From Garcia nutans (lineage: Eukaryota > Streptophyta > Magnoliopsida > Malpighiales > Euphorbiaceae), in the NCBI GenBank assembly GCA_947685225.1, contig CANTUV010000009.1, positions 6,634,001-6,698,000 on the forward strand: a DNA stretch of 64,000 nt, read 5' to 3'. The notes under the pieces are model-generated. The model searched no databases, was not told where the DNA came from, and saw nothing but the letters and a program-made list of their open reading frames with translations. Each line of letters starts with the position of its first letter. Positions within the stretch are counted from its first letter, which is position 1. Below, piece after piece: positions 35,234 to 47,465 of this stretch. Both the position numbers and the translations under genes were made by a program.

Positions 35234-35957
35234 TATGTACCTATATGCATATGTGAAAAAGTAAAAAGCATGTCACTGCACCATTACAGACTCATAAATC
35301 AATTACTAGACTTATAAGTCACATGCCACACATATATATGTAGGCAGAAAATTTAAAAAAAAAAAAATGTAATGTGTGCAAGCGTTTTTTGTGAATTTAT
35401 TTTGATCCTCATAAAGAGAAGAAAATTTATAAAGCGATATAGAAAGTAATGGCATAGTTTTTTTTTTCCTCATCATCTTCTATTTCTTACAGCTCAAAGA
35501 ATTCTCCTTCTATTATTAAGAGATAAATTCATTTAATTGTGCAATCCTAAAACAACAGAATGAAAAAACAAACCATAGAAAAACAGAAAAAAAAAAAAAA
35601 CAAATTCATAACTTTATCAAATGATTTATATTTTTCCACACTGTATCAAAATTTGTTTTATATTGCCTTTCATCAATATATATATGAAATAAAAAAAATT
35701 GATAAATTTTCTTAATAATTCAACATGAAGACACCTCTGATATCACTTATAGATAGAACCATAAATATCAATCTAGTCAATATCAATCTTGGTAAAATAT
35801 TAAGATACATAAATTAAACATGGAACTATACCTAAATTCATATTGCCAATAAAAATTTTGAGTTTTGTGATTTTTGATCTTTTAAATTGATATGTATGAA
35901 TTTTGAGAGAATAGATACTTAAAATAAATAAATTGACAGAGTCTCGTGCTGATAACG

Positions 35958-36175
35958 TGTTATATATGTAAAAAAGAAAAAATAGATAGAGGAAGAGACA
36001 TATGAGAAATTTATTTATTATGAATTGTCTTACGTACACCACCTATAATGAGTATATATAATAGTGTAAATAGATTTTAGATAATAACATAATATTACAA
36101 CTAATATAAAATTAATCATAATCTTGATACGATAAATTTAATCCAATTAAATAGTTATCAACACATTTTCTAATA
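35958..36175 (-). repeat. 5' LTR of the copia element (218 bp)
   Basis: Collinear with 30384-30626. On the minus strand it starts TATTAGAAAATGTG and ends CATATATAACA. It is followed on the minus strand by CGTTATCAGCACGAGAC, a leader phrase seen after the 5' LTR of some plant copia elements. Confidence 0.78.
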
Positions 36176-36180
36176 GAAAG

Positions 36181-37406
36181 AAAATTATTTAGTCACTAAT
36201 TTTAGAGTTGGCTAAAGTGGTAGATCCTTCAAGATAAATTTTCTTTATTCTACTTTATTAAAGAAGTTGGATGAAACTAAAATTGCTTTTATATAAATTT
36301 AATTTTATCCTATTTGATGATATTATTTTGGATTATTTTGATGATCCATACTTAGTAGGTATGATTCTTACCTTTATGTATTATTGTATTTCATATCAAA
36401 ATATAATTTTATACTTGTATTTTACATATGTAAGAAATAAATAAGTAATATTTGTTGTTCAAACGTGATAAAAAAAGTTTACAGCTATTGGAAGTGAAGT
36501 CATGAATAATAATGAAAACAAAGCAAGACATTGAACTGTAACACCCCGACCTAATATGATTAATTCTGTTTAGTGATACCAAAATACTTAGTAATGTCAA
36601 GGGTAAGGAATGAAACCTACGAAACAACAGCTAGAAATTTAAAGACAAGATTGAAAGGGGAACTTCAATTAATTAGAGTTAAGGAAAATAATTTAAGATT
36701 TAAAATTATGAAATTGAGTAAAAGAGAAACAAAGTGAATTAAAAACTATAATAATTAGAGAAGTGCAAACAAACTAGATTTTCAGTTAAACAAGTAAAAC
36801 TAAAAATTAGATTTTACACATATACCTGTGAAAATGGAGCAAAGAAATTGGGGAAATTGAACGTAAGGCTTTAGTAGAAATTGGTAGTAATATGTAAATT
36901 GGCTAAATGGGTAAATATAGGAATTTAAAAGAGTGAAAGGAAATTTTTTTTAAAAAAAAAATAAGAAAGAAAACAATGCAAATGCGGCTTAGTAACGTGC
37001 AACGAGGGAAATCGCAGAATGAAATATAGAACCAAAACCTTGCAATGACATGGGGACACCTAGCTAAATTAAATTTCTCAAATCCATACAAGCGATGCTC
37101 AATAATCGGTAAAGAAATGAGAAAAACTGAATTGGTAGCTGAATATTTTAAACAAGTGAATAACAATTTTAAAGTGGTGGCCTAGGGAAAGTTTTTGAAA
37201 TGCAACTGTATGATGAGCCACTAGGAATTGGGCTAGCTGTCAAGCTTTCAAAACTGAAGAAAACCAAAGAAACAAGAAGTTCCTTCCATTGTCTTCGTTA
37301 ACCAAAAAAAAAATGCAAAGCTCTCTTCTCTGCTCCCTAAACTTAGTGAACGAAATTAGAGCAATTCAGTAGATGTAGAGAACAAAATGAAATGAGGTGG
37401 GCTGTA

Positions 37407-37446
<40 letters not shown>

Positions 37447-37877
37447 AGTAAAAGAAATGTTTATTACCGAAAAGTAGCTAAAATGGTGTTTTTGCAATAT
37501 ATTAATACCTTCATGCAGTAACTTAAACACATAAAAAAATTAGTTCTAGACCAAGGAAAAGAGTGGAAAGATGATTACTAAGAGTTGCAAACCTAAAACT
37601 TCAAAGAAACCATCTAAATATACATAATAAGTTAGAAATGAATCAAAACAACTTTAGAGAGTCAGAATTTTAGAGTAAAAAATGGATTAAAATTTAACAA
37701 AAACTCATAAACTAAGTGATTAGAAGTGAAAAGAGAGATAAACCGAGAATGATTAGAGAGAAAATATAGACAGAACAAATGAATATACATAATGTATACT
37801 CTATGTATATAGAAAATCAATGTCAAATTATCAAATTAGAATTACTTTTTAATGTGAAAATGAATTTAAAATGAAGC
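36181..37877. other. Gene-free stretch with possible gypsy LTR start
   Basis: At 36538 the sequence TGTAACACCCCGACC resembles the start of many plant gypsy LTRs, but I found no matching end, partner LTR or target duplication. An (AT)n run lies at 37408-37444. No coding region was recognised. Confidence 0.35.
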
Positions 37878-37895
37878 TTAAAAATTGTTGGTGTT

Positions 37896-39030
37896 CAACT
37901 CAACTCAACAAAGCCTTAATCCAAAGTCAATTGGGGTCGGCTATATGGACTCTTCTTTTTCACTCAGTATGATTTAGGGCTATCTCTTATGATAGATGTA
38001 ATATCATAAGATCATTTTGGACCATCTTTAACCAAGTCAGTTTAGGTATACATTTGCCTCTCTTAGCAATATCTACTCTAATTTATTTGGTTTTTCTGAC
38101 CGGCGCATCGCTAGATCTTCGTTTCACATGGCCAAACCATTTGAATCTATGCTCTCTTATCTTATCCTCAATAGGTGTTACCCTCACTTTTTCTCTAATG
38201 CATTTATTGTAGATTCTATCCATCCTAGTGTGATCACACATTCATCTTATCATTCTCATTTCCACAATATGCATCTTACTAATGTGTTATTCTTTTACTG
38301 CCCAACACTCACTACCATACATCATCGCAGGCCGTATTATAGTGCGGTAGAACTTTCATTTCAATTTAATTGGCATCTTTCGATCACATAGAACTCATGT
38401 AGCACCCCTCCACTTCATCCAACCAGCTTCAATCATATGACTTACATCTTCTTCACAACCCCATCTTCTGGAAGAATAGAGCTAAGGTACTTAAAATGAG
38501 TACTATGAGGTACTGTTATTCTGTCTAAAATAATTTCGTCTATTTCTCTATTCTCATTATTAAATCTATAATGTATATACTCAGTCTTAGTCCTACTTAG
38601 CTTAAAACCTTAGATTCCAAAGTGCTTTTCCATAACTTTAACTTTTGACTTACCCCTGCTTGAGTCTAATCTATTAATACAATATCATCTCATACACCAA
38701 AAGATGTCATTCTGTATATATCTTGTTAGCTGATCTATAATGAAGACAAAAAGATAACGGCTCAAAGTTGAATCTTGGTATAACCCAATAGAAATAGGAA
38801 AATCCTTAATATCCCCTCCCACAGTACGGAAACTAGTGATGACTCCCTCATATCCTTCAAGACTTGGATATATTATATAGATATTTCCCTATGCTCTAGA
38901 ACTCATTATAAAACTTCTCTAGAGACTCTATCATAAACATTTTTCAAGTCAATAAAAACCATATGTAAGTCATTCTTCATCTCTCTATACTTTTCCATCA
39001 AATCTCTTATAAGAAAGATAGCTTCCATAT
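37896..39030 (-). mobile_element. RTE-type LINE, 5'-truncated, with 18-bp target duplication
   Basis: The minus strand holds a degenerate RT of the plant RTE type: near 38930-39025 it reads EAIFLIRDLMEKYREMKNDL and then HMVFIDLKNVYDRVSREVL; further blocks include GDIKDFPISIG and, toward the end, the ADP/PNQL-like tail before AGCCGACCCCAATTGACTTTGG and TTGTTGAGTTGAGTTG, the characteristic 3' end with TTG-rich tail. The insertion is flanked by TTAAAAATTGTTGGTGTT at 37878-37895 and 39031-39048, an exact 18-bp duplication. Only the last 1.1 kb was inserted. Several stops break the RT. The 87-codon plus-strand frame here is antisense noise. Confidence 0.87.
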
Positions 39031-39048
39031 TTAAAAATTGTTGGTGTT

Positions 39049-39520
39049 GTTTTGTGAAAATGGTTGAACTGCAAAAAATGTTTGAGAAAAATGAATGATT
39101 AATGTGTTGAGGTAATCACAAATATTTGAGGTAATGGTATAATAGAAATAAAAGTTACAAAAACTACACATGCCTTAGGATTTTAGGATAGTAAAGGGTG
39201 AATGGTGATGCACCAAAAAAGTAGTCTTCAAAAAAGAAAATAAATAAATAAATAAATAAATTGGCAAACATATTTAAATAGGAAATTTTATAATCCATGT
39301 GTGTACTTAACAACTGATGTGGAATAGAGAGCTTTGACCTTCATGAAAATAATATTAATTAAGTAGTAACAAAAGAAAAGCTAAAGAATGGAGCTAAAAA
39401 TATAATGCAGGACTAACAGTACTAAGAATCTTTATAGATAGGGAAACTGAATTGTACCCTTTTTTAAGATTTCCTAAGGTAAAATATTTTTTCTTGGTAT
39501 AAAGAGTATAGTGAGTATAG
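39049..39520. other. AT-rich spacer with (AAAT)n
   Basis: No gene. An (AAAT)n run lies at 39238-39261. The stretch ends at the ATAAA target duplication of the Athila-like element. Confidence 0.5.
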
Positions 39521-39525
39521 ATAAA

Positions 39526-41168
39526 TGATAAGTGCAATTCAAACATATATTTTTCTATCAGTTTTAGCATAAAATTGAGTTAAATTAATTTATTATAAGC
39601 TTATTTATGTGTTTTGATTTTATTATTTTTGAATTAAGTTTAGTTTGAATTAATTTCTTGTAGATTTGTGCAAACTGAAATTTTAGGTAGATTAACCTTT
39701 ACAGCTTCAGTGAAGATTTCAATCATAATAAATTGCAAGATTGGAAATGTTGTCTTCATAAAGTTGATAGAGGACATGTCAAACTTTTCGGAGAGGTCTA
39801 GTTTGTCAAAATCTGAGTTTGTTTGGGCCTCCAACTATAAAGTTGAAACTGGGCTTAAAATACAAAAACATAATTCTAGTCAAAGCTACTAACAGTAATT
39901 AGGCCATAACTTAGGCGTCCGAAGTCCAATTGAGATGGTTCAAGAGCATAAAGTCATATAATCTTAAAGGGATACAACTTTTCTGAAGGAGTCAATTTGA
40001 GATAAGGCTTCTATTTGATATAAAATTGGCTTTCAAGTTTAAATTTGAATTTCTACAAAAGTTGAGGGGGAGTAGGAGTTTGTTTTAGTAAGGTGATTAT
40101 GAATGTGAACAGTAACCATCATGAGCTATCCTGAAAAAATTGATCTCCATCTCATTTTCTCTTTCTCTAAAAACCTTCATACACCATTAGAGATCAAAGA
40201 AAGGAGAATATTATGTTAGAGGAAGACTTCATCTTTTCTGCAGCTTCATCTGTCTAGTTCGAACACTATATTCGGTTTAGATTTTCAAGTTTATATTTTC
40301 TTTAATGCTTTTGTTATTTTATTGAATTGAATATTAGAATTATGGATTTGATGTTTAGTTTCTTAATTTTTATGATTTTTATATTTAATTTAGCTATAAA
40401 TAACTAATCTCCTTAGTGAGATTAGGTGGATTTAGATTTTTGGATGATGCGTATTTAATAAATTGATTCATTCTTATTTTGAATTAAAATTTTGTTGATT
40501 TTAATCTCAATACTTGTGATTAATTGGCCACCAATTGTATGTTCAATTGAAATCATATGTTGAGTCAAAGCTTGATATGATTTTAGATTAAAAAATCAAC
40601 AACTTTAGAAATTATATTTAGAGATAAAAGAATTATCTAGAGACTAACTTAGTTTCTTTAAGCTTATTAGATTGTTGTAGTTTATTGTTCATAAAAATAG
40701 AACTTATAGATTCCATCAATCATTAATTTTCGCCATCAATTATTAATTTTCTCACTTAAGAAAGAGAAAGATTAAAATTTAAGAAATTGGTAACTTTGAT
40801 TCAAGATAGATTTGAATTAGTTAAAAAAATTATTTTTTTCGAATTGAAATAATTTTAAAGAAACATAATTATATTTATTTATCTTAATTATTTGAATTTA
40901 AAATTTTGAGTTTTAATTTAAAGTTTGAATTAGTAGATAATTATCTTTGTTTAATTTAAATTTGAATTTGAATTTAATTTTAAAATTTTAAATTAGAGAT
41001 TGTTAATTAATAATTTTCAAAATATCAACTTAATCTTTCTATTTTCAGATAATAGTCAAATCAAATTATAGTTAGTCAATTTACTCACGATCATTATTAT
41101 CACTTTACTGCTTATCATGATCCGTGCACTTGTGGTACTGAGCTATAGCACACACTAATCATTCAATA
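39526..41168 (+). repeat. 5' LTR of Athila-like element (1,643 bp)
   Basis: Starts TGATAAGTGCAATTC and ends CACACTAATCATTCAATA; the terminal CA seems mutated to TA. It is collinear with the 3' LTR except for about 730 bp (near 39885-40645) absent from the 3' copy. The open frames here (for example at 39640-39892) are shadows in LTR sequence. Confidence 0.88.
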
Positions 41169-41195
41169 AGTTTTTAGCGTCGTTGCCGAAAAAGA
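41169..41195 (+). promoter_or_regulatory. Primer binding site of Athila-like element
   Basis: Directly after the LTR the sequence reads GTTTTTAGCGTCGTTGCCG. This is the degraded form of TTTTTGGCGCCGTTGCCGGGGA, the usual leader and tRNA-binding site of Athila/Tat-type elements. Confidence 0.75.
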
Positions 41196-41282
41196 AGAAA
41201 TAAATTAAAAATAGTAAGTTCGAAGAGACTATTAATTTAAATTTTATTTTAATTATTTTCTTTTGCTTTTCTGTAGAAATTA

Positions 41283-42950
41283 TATGCACAGTAATATATA
41301 AGCTGTATCAGAAGAATTTAATCTTGAAATTGAAAAGTTATGCAAATAAAATAATAGGGCAAGAAGAGATAGATTTCACTTAGAAAGAGAAGAAGGGGAA
41401 CAACTTCATGCATATAAGTCTCTAGAAAAAGAAAGTATGATTGAAGTGGGAGAAGCTAGTGACGAAGAATTAAATATGGTGGATCCATAAGATCAACTTC
41501 AACCAAGATATCTCACTCTGAGAGAACATGTCATACTTAATGCTCAGATTGGATCAAATATTACTCGCCCTGCAATAAATACTAACAATTTTAAGCTTAA
41601 ACTAGCTCTCATCAACATGACTCAACAACAACTTTTTTATGGGTTAGACCAGGAAGATGTTATTGCTCATTTGGTAAATTTTTTAAAAATTTATGACACA
41701 ATCAAGATTAATAGAGTCAGTGATGATGCAATTAGGCTACGTCTTTTTCCCTTTCTCATCAAAGGACAAGGCAAAAGTTTGGTTGTAAGGACAAGCTGCT
41801 GGAACTTTCACCACTTGGGATGATCTTTCTAAAGAATTTTTAGTAAAATATTTTTCTCTTGGGAAAACTGCAAAATTAAGAAATGATATAACTAGTTTTA
41901 TGCAGTTTGATGGTGAAACGCTTTATGAAGCATGGGAAAAATTTAATTACCTTCAAAGGAAGTGCCCTCATCATAGGATTCCAGAACGGCTAATTGTTCA
42001 AACCTTCTATAATAGGATAACATGACTATTAAGGAGTACAATAGATGCAACTGCTAGAGGTGCTCCAATGAATAAAAATACAGCTAAAGCATTGGAACTG
42101 CTTAAGTACATGGCAATAAACAATTACTATTAGTCTAGTGAGAGGTCTTTACCTAAGAAGTTAATTGGTATACATAAAGTAGATGAAATTTCACTACTAG
42201 AAACTAAGGTTGATGCCTTAGCTAAGAAGTTAGAACATGTTAATCTTGCCACTGCAGATTGTGAAGGGTGTGGTGAAAATCACCAATCTGTTGAAAGTCT
42301 AGCTCAAGAACAAGTGCATTTTTGTGAGGAATCAAAATAGAACTCAACAAATGCCTTATGAAAACACATATAACCCTAGTTAGAGAAACTACCCAAATTT
42401 ATCTTGGGGTGAAAATTAAGGCAACCAAGAAAATAAGGGGAACCAATTTAATCAAAAAGGGATGTGCCAACCGCCATTTCCTAATAGAGGTCAAGGTCAA
42501 GCTAATTACCAAGATAATAAGATGGGATACGAAACTGCTTTAGAAAATTTTATTTCCATTTCTAGTGAGAGTTTTGACAAATTAAACAAGCAATATGACC
42601 GGTTGAAAGTTAAGATGAATCAAATTGCAAGATAAACCAGGAACCTTGAAGTATAAATAGGAAAAATAGCTAGTTCTTCTAATTTAAGAAGTCAAGGGGC
42701 TTTGCCTAGTAAAACAGAAATTAATCCCAAAGAGTATTGCAAAGCAAGTACACTTAAAAGTGGGAAGCAATTACAAGATAAAGTTTCAAAGAAGGTTGAA
42801 TCAAAAAAGAGAGGGTGAAGAAGTTAAAGAAGATGAACAAAATAAAGAGACTGAGAAGGAAAAGGAGAAAGGAGATACACTCCCTCATAGGGGTGAAGTG
42901 AAGCCTTATATGCCACCTGTACCATTTTCTCAAAGGCTTCAAAAGTAAAA
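41283..42950 (+). pseudogene. Athila-like gag, degenerate
   Basis: Blocks in order: SEEFNLEIEKLCKQNNRARRD; the gag core at 41617-42130 with MTQQQLFYGLDQEDVIAHLV, then LRLFPFLIKGQGKS, WDDLSKEFLVKYF and LRNDITSFMQFDGETLYEAW, followed by RKCPHHRIPERLIVQTFYN. A charged region with EVKEDEQNKETEKEKEKGD and PPVPFSQRLQK ends it at about 42948. At least six stops or frame changes are present. Gag would form the particle core. Confidence 0.85.
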
Positions 42951-43139
42951 AAAGTGGAGAAATAATATGAAAAGTTTCTTAAAGTGTTCAAGCAACTAAA
43001 AATCGATACACCTTTTGCAGATGTTCTTGCTCAAATGCCCTCATATGTCAAATTCTTGAAGGAGATTCTTTCTAATATGAGATTCATTAAAGAAAATGCA
43101 TGAGTTGCCCTAACTGAGGAATGCAGTACAACGATCCTA

Positions 43140-43480
43140 AATAAACTTTCATTTAAATTGAAAGATTCAGGGAGTTTTTTTATACCTTGTACTATTGATG
43201 ATTTTAATTTTAGTAAAGATTTATCTGATTTAGGTGCAAGTGTAAGTCTAATGCCAAATTCTATTTGTAGGAAGCTTGGATTCACCGATTTGAAATCTAT
43301 AAAGATGATACTTCAATTAGCTGATCTTTCAGTGAAATTTCCATTGGGAATCATTGAAAATATTTTGATTAAAGTTGATAAATTTTGTATACCTATTGAT
43401 TTAGTTATTCTTGAAATGGAAGAAGATATTGAAATTCTTCTAATTTAGGGAGATTATTTTTAGCTACTATAGGGGCTATG
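43140..43480 (+). pseudogene. Athila-like aspartic protease
   Basis: The open frame 43158-43448 contains DSGSFFIPCTIDDFNFSKDL, then the active site SDLGASVSLMPNSICRKLG, then LQLADLSVKFPLGIIENILI and LVILEMEEDIEILLI. Athila proteases carry DLGAS in place of DTGA, so the active site looks intact. The preceding gag-pol linker is out of frame. Confidence 0.85.
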
Positions 43481-43929
43481 ATTGATGTTAAACGTAGTAA
43501 GTTAACTTTGCAAGTAGATGAAGAGAAGGTAGAGTTCAACCTTAGTGCAATTATGAAAGAACCTAGTTTTATGGATGATTATTTTAGAATTAATATTATT
43601 GATGAGTTAATTCAATAAGTCTATAAAAAAGAGTTTAGAAAGGACCTTTTAGAGGCTTGTTTGATCCCAAGTCCAACTCAAGAAGATGACAATTCAAAGA
43701 TAGCAGCTTATGCTTATGCTTTACAATTGACACCACCCATAGTTTTTATGGAATTTGAAGAGATAGTGAAGTCTACAACCTTTACCACCCCTTTTGATTG
43801 AGAGACCATCAATTCTTGAGATCAAACCATTATCTTCTCATTTGAAATATGTCTTTTTAGGGCCTAATGATAGCTTAACAATAATTATAAATGGTCAATT
43901 ATCTGAGAACCAATTAAAATAAGCATTAG

Positions 43930-44900
43930 GTGTGATTAAACAATTTAAGAAGGTTATAAGTTGGACTATCTCTGATATCAAGAATATTAGTCTATCTTTG
44001 TGTATGCATAGGATTTTGATGGATGATGATTATAAACCTTTTATAGATGCGCAAAGAAGGTTAAACCCTAATATGAAGGAGGTTGCTAAGACTAAAATTA
44101 CTCAGCTGTTAGATGCATGAATTATTTACCTAATATCAGATAGTCCTTGGGAAAGCCCGATATATGTGGTACCAAAGTAAGGAGGCATTACTATTGTTAA
44201 AAAATGAAAAAAAGATGAATTGATTCCATCTAGGATAATTACGGGTTAGCAATTGTGTATTGATTATAGAAAACTAAATAAGGCCACTCGTAAGAACTAT
44301 TTTCTATTGCCTTTTATTGATCAAATGTTGGAGTTGTTAGCTGATAATTCTTTCTTTTGTTTGTTAGATGGATACTCAGGATATTTTCAGATACCTGTAG
44401 CTCCAGAAGATCAAGATAAGATAACTTTTACTTGTCCATTTGGCACTTTTGCTTATAGAAGGATGCCCTTCGGGTTGTGTAATGCACCTGCTACGTTTCA
44501 ACGTTGCATGATGGCAATTTTTAGTGATTTTGCAAAAAAAATTATGAAAATTTTTATGGATGATTTCACTATTTATGGAACTTCTTTTGAAATTTATTTG
44601 TAGAATTTAGCTAAGGTGCTTTAAATGTGCGAAGAAACAAATTTAGTGCTTAACTAGGAGAAATGTCATTTTATGGTTGAAGAAGGGATAATCCTTGGCC
44701 ATAAAGTTGGGATTGAGGTGGACAAAGTAAGAGTTAAAGTGATTGAGAAGTTGCCTCCACCAACAAACATCCAAGGAATATAGAGTTTTTTTGGGCATGC
44801 TGGATTTTATAGATGTTTTATTAAAGATTTTTCTAAAATTTCAAAGCCTCTATGTGATTTATTGAGTAAAGATGTTTATTTTTATTTTTTTAACGATTGT
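43930..44900 (+). pseudogene. Athila-like reverse transcriptase, degenerate
   Basis: Upstream blocks: RILMDDDYKPFIDAQRRLNP and EVAKTKITQLLDA (43932-44120), then SDSPWESPIYVVPK. The core frame at 44253-44603 has CIDYRKLNKATRKNYFLLPF, FCLLDGYSGYFQIPVAPEDQ, TFTCPFGTFAYRRMPFGLCN and KIFMDDFTIYG, with the catalytic FMDD box intact. Stops lie at 44179, 44207 and after 44603. Beyond, EKCHFMVEEGIILGHKV and FFGHAGFYRCFIKDFSKISK continue the RT connection. Confidence 0.88.
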
Positions 44901-44959
44901 CTTATTGCTTTTGATAGATTGAAGAATGCATTGACCACGGCTCCAGTTATTATACCTCC

Positions 44960-45527
44960 TGTTTAGACCTTACCTTTTGATATCATGTGTGACGCCAGTG
45001 AGTTTGTAATAAGAGTTGTTCTTTGCCAAAGGAAGGACAAAAGGTGCTATGTCATTTACTATGCCAGCAGGTTACTTGATGATGTGCAAGTAAACCATGC
45101 TACTATGGAAAAGGAGATGTTTGCGGTTATTTATTCTTTGAATAAATTTTGATCTTATATTAATGGGTTGAAGGTTATTGTGTACACAGACCACTCCGCC
45201 ATTAGGTATATTATGACCAAAAAGGAGGCAAAACAACGCCTAATTCGTTGGGTATTTTTTATTCAAGAGTTTAATATGAAGATTAGAGATAAGAAAGGGC
45301 TAAAGAATATTGTTGCGGACCATCTTTCTAGACTAGAGTTGAGGACATTGACCAAGGAGGAGATCCCAATCGATAAAACTTTTTCAGATGATCAACTTTA
45401 TTCATTGAAAAGGAATTCTCCTTGGTATGCATACATTATCAATTATCTGGTAAGTAGAATTGTGCCTTTTGATTTTAATGCTAACCAAAAGAAGAAAGTT
45501 TTCTCTAAAGTGAAGCATTACATATGA
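44960..45527 (+). pseudogene. Athila-like RNase H
   Basis: Reads FDIMCDASEFVIRVVLCQRK and YYASRLLDDVQVNHATMEKE, then (45168-45527) VIVYTDHSAIRYIMTKKEAK, RLIRWVFFIQEFNMKIRDKK and NIVADHLSRLE. The conserved D of CDAS, the E of MEKE and the D of TDHS are kept. A stop near 45151 interrupts it. Confidence 0.85.
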
Positions 45528-45539
45528 GAGGATCCTCTA

Positions 45540-46700
45540 TTATTCAAATATTATAGCGATGGGTTGATCTGTAGATGTGTTTCAGAAGAAGAGTTTCAAT
45601 CTATACTCGAGTTCTGTCATTCTAGAGAATGCGGAGGACATGCTAGTTTCTCCAAGACTATAGCTAAGGTATAACAATTGAGATTCTTTTGGCCAACAAT
45701 ATATTTTGATGCACACAATTCTATTAAGGAATGTGATCATTGCCAAAGGGTAGGAAATATCTCAAGAAGATATGATATACATTTAAACCCCTATATTGGA
45801 AGTTGAATTATTTGATGTTTGAGGGATTGATTTTATGAGACCATTTCCTTCTTCTTTGAGCAATCAATATATTCGAGTAGCTATTGATTATGTCTCAACA
45901 TGGATGGAAGCAATTGCTAAACCAACTGATGATTTTAAGATAGTGATTTGTTTCTTAAGAAATTAATTTTCTCTAGGTTTGGTGTACCAAGAGCTATTAT
46001 TAGTGACGGAGGTTCACACTTTTGCAACAAGATTTTTGAAAATCTTCATAGGAAGTATGGAGTTCATCACAGGTTAGCTACACCTTATCATCCACAAACG
46101 AGAGGTCAGGTAGAGATTTTTAATAGAGAAATTAAGTGGATATTAAAGAATACTGTGGAGAGTTCTAGGAAAGATTGGACACTAAAATTGGATGATGCTT
46201 TATGGGCTTATCGGACTTCTTTTAAAACACTCATTGGAATGTCTCCATATAGGTTAATTTTTTTTATAAGGCTTGTCATCTTCCAGTAAAGTTAGAACAT
46301 AGAGCTTATTGGGCAATTAGACAATTAAATTTTGATATGAATATAGCATATAAAGAGAGGTCACTTCAGTTAAGTTAACTCAAGGAAGTGTGCCTTAGTT
46401 CGTATGAGAATTCTAAGTTATAAAAAGAGCGAACTAAGGCATGGCATGACAAGCACATTTGGGAGCGTAACTTTCATGAAGGCCAATATGTGTTATTGCT
46501 CAATTCTAGACTTAAAATTTTTCCTGGAAAACTTAAGTCTAGATGGTCAGGGCCATTTAAGATAGTTAAAGTTCATCTTTTAAGAGCGGTGGACATTCAA
46601 AATAGCTCACATCAAATTTTTACAATTAATGGATAGAGATTAAAGCCATATAAAATTAGTAAACCAATTGATAAGGCTTTAGTTTATTATTTTAATGTTT
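45540..46700 (+). pseudogene. Athila-like integrase, degenerate
   Basis: The zinc region has CHSRECGGHASFSKTIAK and CDHCQRVGNISRR. The core follows: YIRVAIDYVSTWMEAIAKP, ISDGGSHFCNKIFENLHRKY and YHPQTRGQVEIFNREIKWIL, with D, D and E kept; WAYRTSFKTLIGMSPYRLIF follows. The C-terminal part reads NSRLKIFPGKLKSRWSGPFK and GQRLKPY-like sequence near 46640. Frame changes near 45955 and 46290 and several stops break it. Confidence 0.87.
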
Positions 46701-46735
46701 GAGCTTCAAAAAAAAAGTCGCTGAAGACTTTAAAC

Positions 46736-46760
46736 AAGCGCTTTTGGGAGGCAACCCAAT
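46736..46760 (+). promoter_or_regulatory. Conserved GCGCTTTTGGGAGGCAACCC motif after pol
   Basis: This phrase follows pol in most Athila/Tat elements (often translated as an LGGNP-like tail). It is a useful marker of the end of pol; its function is not known to me. Confidence 0.7.
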
Positions 46761-47039
46761 TTTTTATCTCTTTATTTTCCTTTAATTTTTGTGTTTTCAG
46801 TAGTTTAGGTTCATTTGATTCAGTTAATTTGAAGTTTTAATAGTTATTTTACATAATATTGGAGTTATTAATTTAATCTGTTGGTTTTTGTAAGTTGGTG
46901 TTTTAATTTTATATTCTTTAATGTTGAATTCTTATTTTTATTTGTTAAGCAAATAGCAAAGGTAAAGATGAAAGAACAAGAAGAGGTGAGTTTGAATTGA
47001 GTTTTTATTTATTTCTTAGAAATATTTAAAAAAAAATGT

Positions 47040-47230
47040 TACTATAGTGATCGCGGAAGATAGTGCGAGCGCACCGCATAGAGTACTCCCTCTGTCGCTA
47101 TCGCATTGTGTCGCGCGATCATGAAAGAGGGCCTAATCAAACTATGCAAACAAACTCGACAGTACGAGCGCTACAATTGTGTTGTAGCTTTTGTCATGGT
47201 CGTAACAGACGTCGTGATCGTGACTGGCTT
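47040..47230. other. GC-richer spacer with CG-dense words
   Basis: This tract has many CG dinucleotides (GATCGCGGAAG, GCGAGCGCACCGC, TGTCGCGCGATC), unlike its AT-rich surroundings. It lies between pol and the env-position ORF, in non-coding spacer of the element. Confidence 0.5.
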
Positions 47231-47465
47231 CTTTGACCCGATTTTTAATTAAAAAATTTTAATAAAATCCTATCAGCCCCTTCTCTCTCCTCTTTTATCT
47301 TTTCTTCTTCCTCTTGTCTCTCTCACACCCCCAACCTCTCTCCCCAAATCCATAACTATAAACCTCCCAAATATACTCAAATCTTTCTATAATCCACTCA
47401 ATTTCTTTTATAATCCAATAAATAATTACCAAATCTACTTTACCCACTACTCAAATCTTACACCG

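Larger units (their letters stand above)
30384..36175 (-). mobile_element. Ty1/copia retrotransposon, degenerate
   Basis: A 5.8-kb minus-strand element. LTRs at 30384-30626 and 35958-36175 share long stretches (TGTTATAAATATAAAGAAGA versus TGTTATATATGTAAAAAAGA, then AGAAATTT, ATAATGAGTATATATA and ATCATAATCTTGAT). The flanks are GAAGG (30379-30383) and GAAAG (36176-36180), a target duplication with one change. Internally only the C-terminal third of pol is readable; 32.3-35.9 kb is too decayed to read. On the minus strand the LTR starts TATTAG instead of the usual TG. Confidence 0.8.

Noticed and set aside
36538..36560. TGTAACACCCCGACC as the 5' end of a further gypsy element
   Set aside because: No matching LTR end, partner LTR, primer binding site or target duplication was found.
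38128..38391. Plus-strand 87-codon frame
   Set aside because: It is antisense to the RTE LINE reverse transcriptase and has no family signature.
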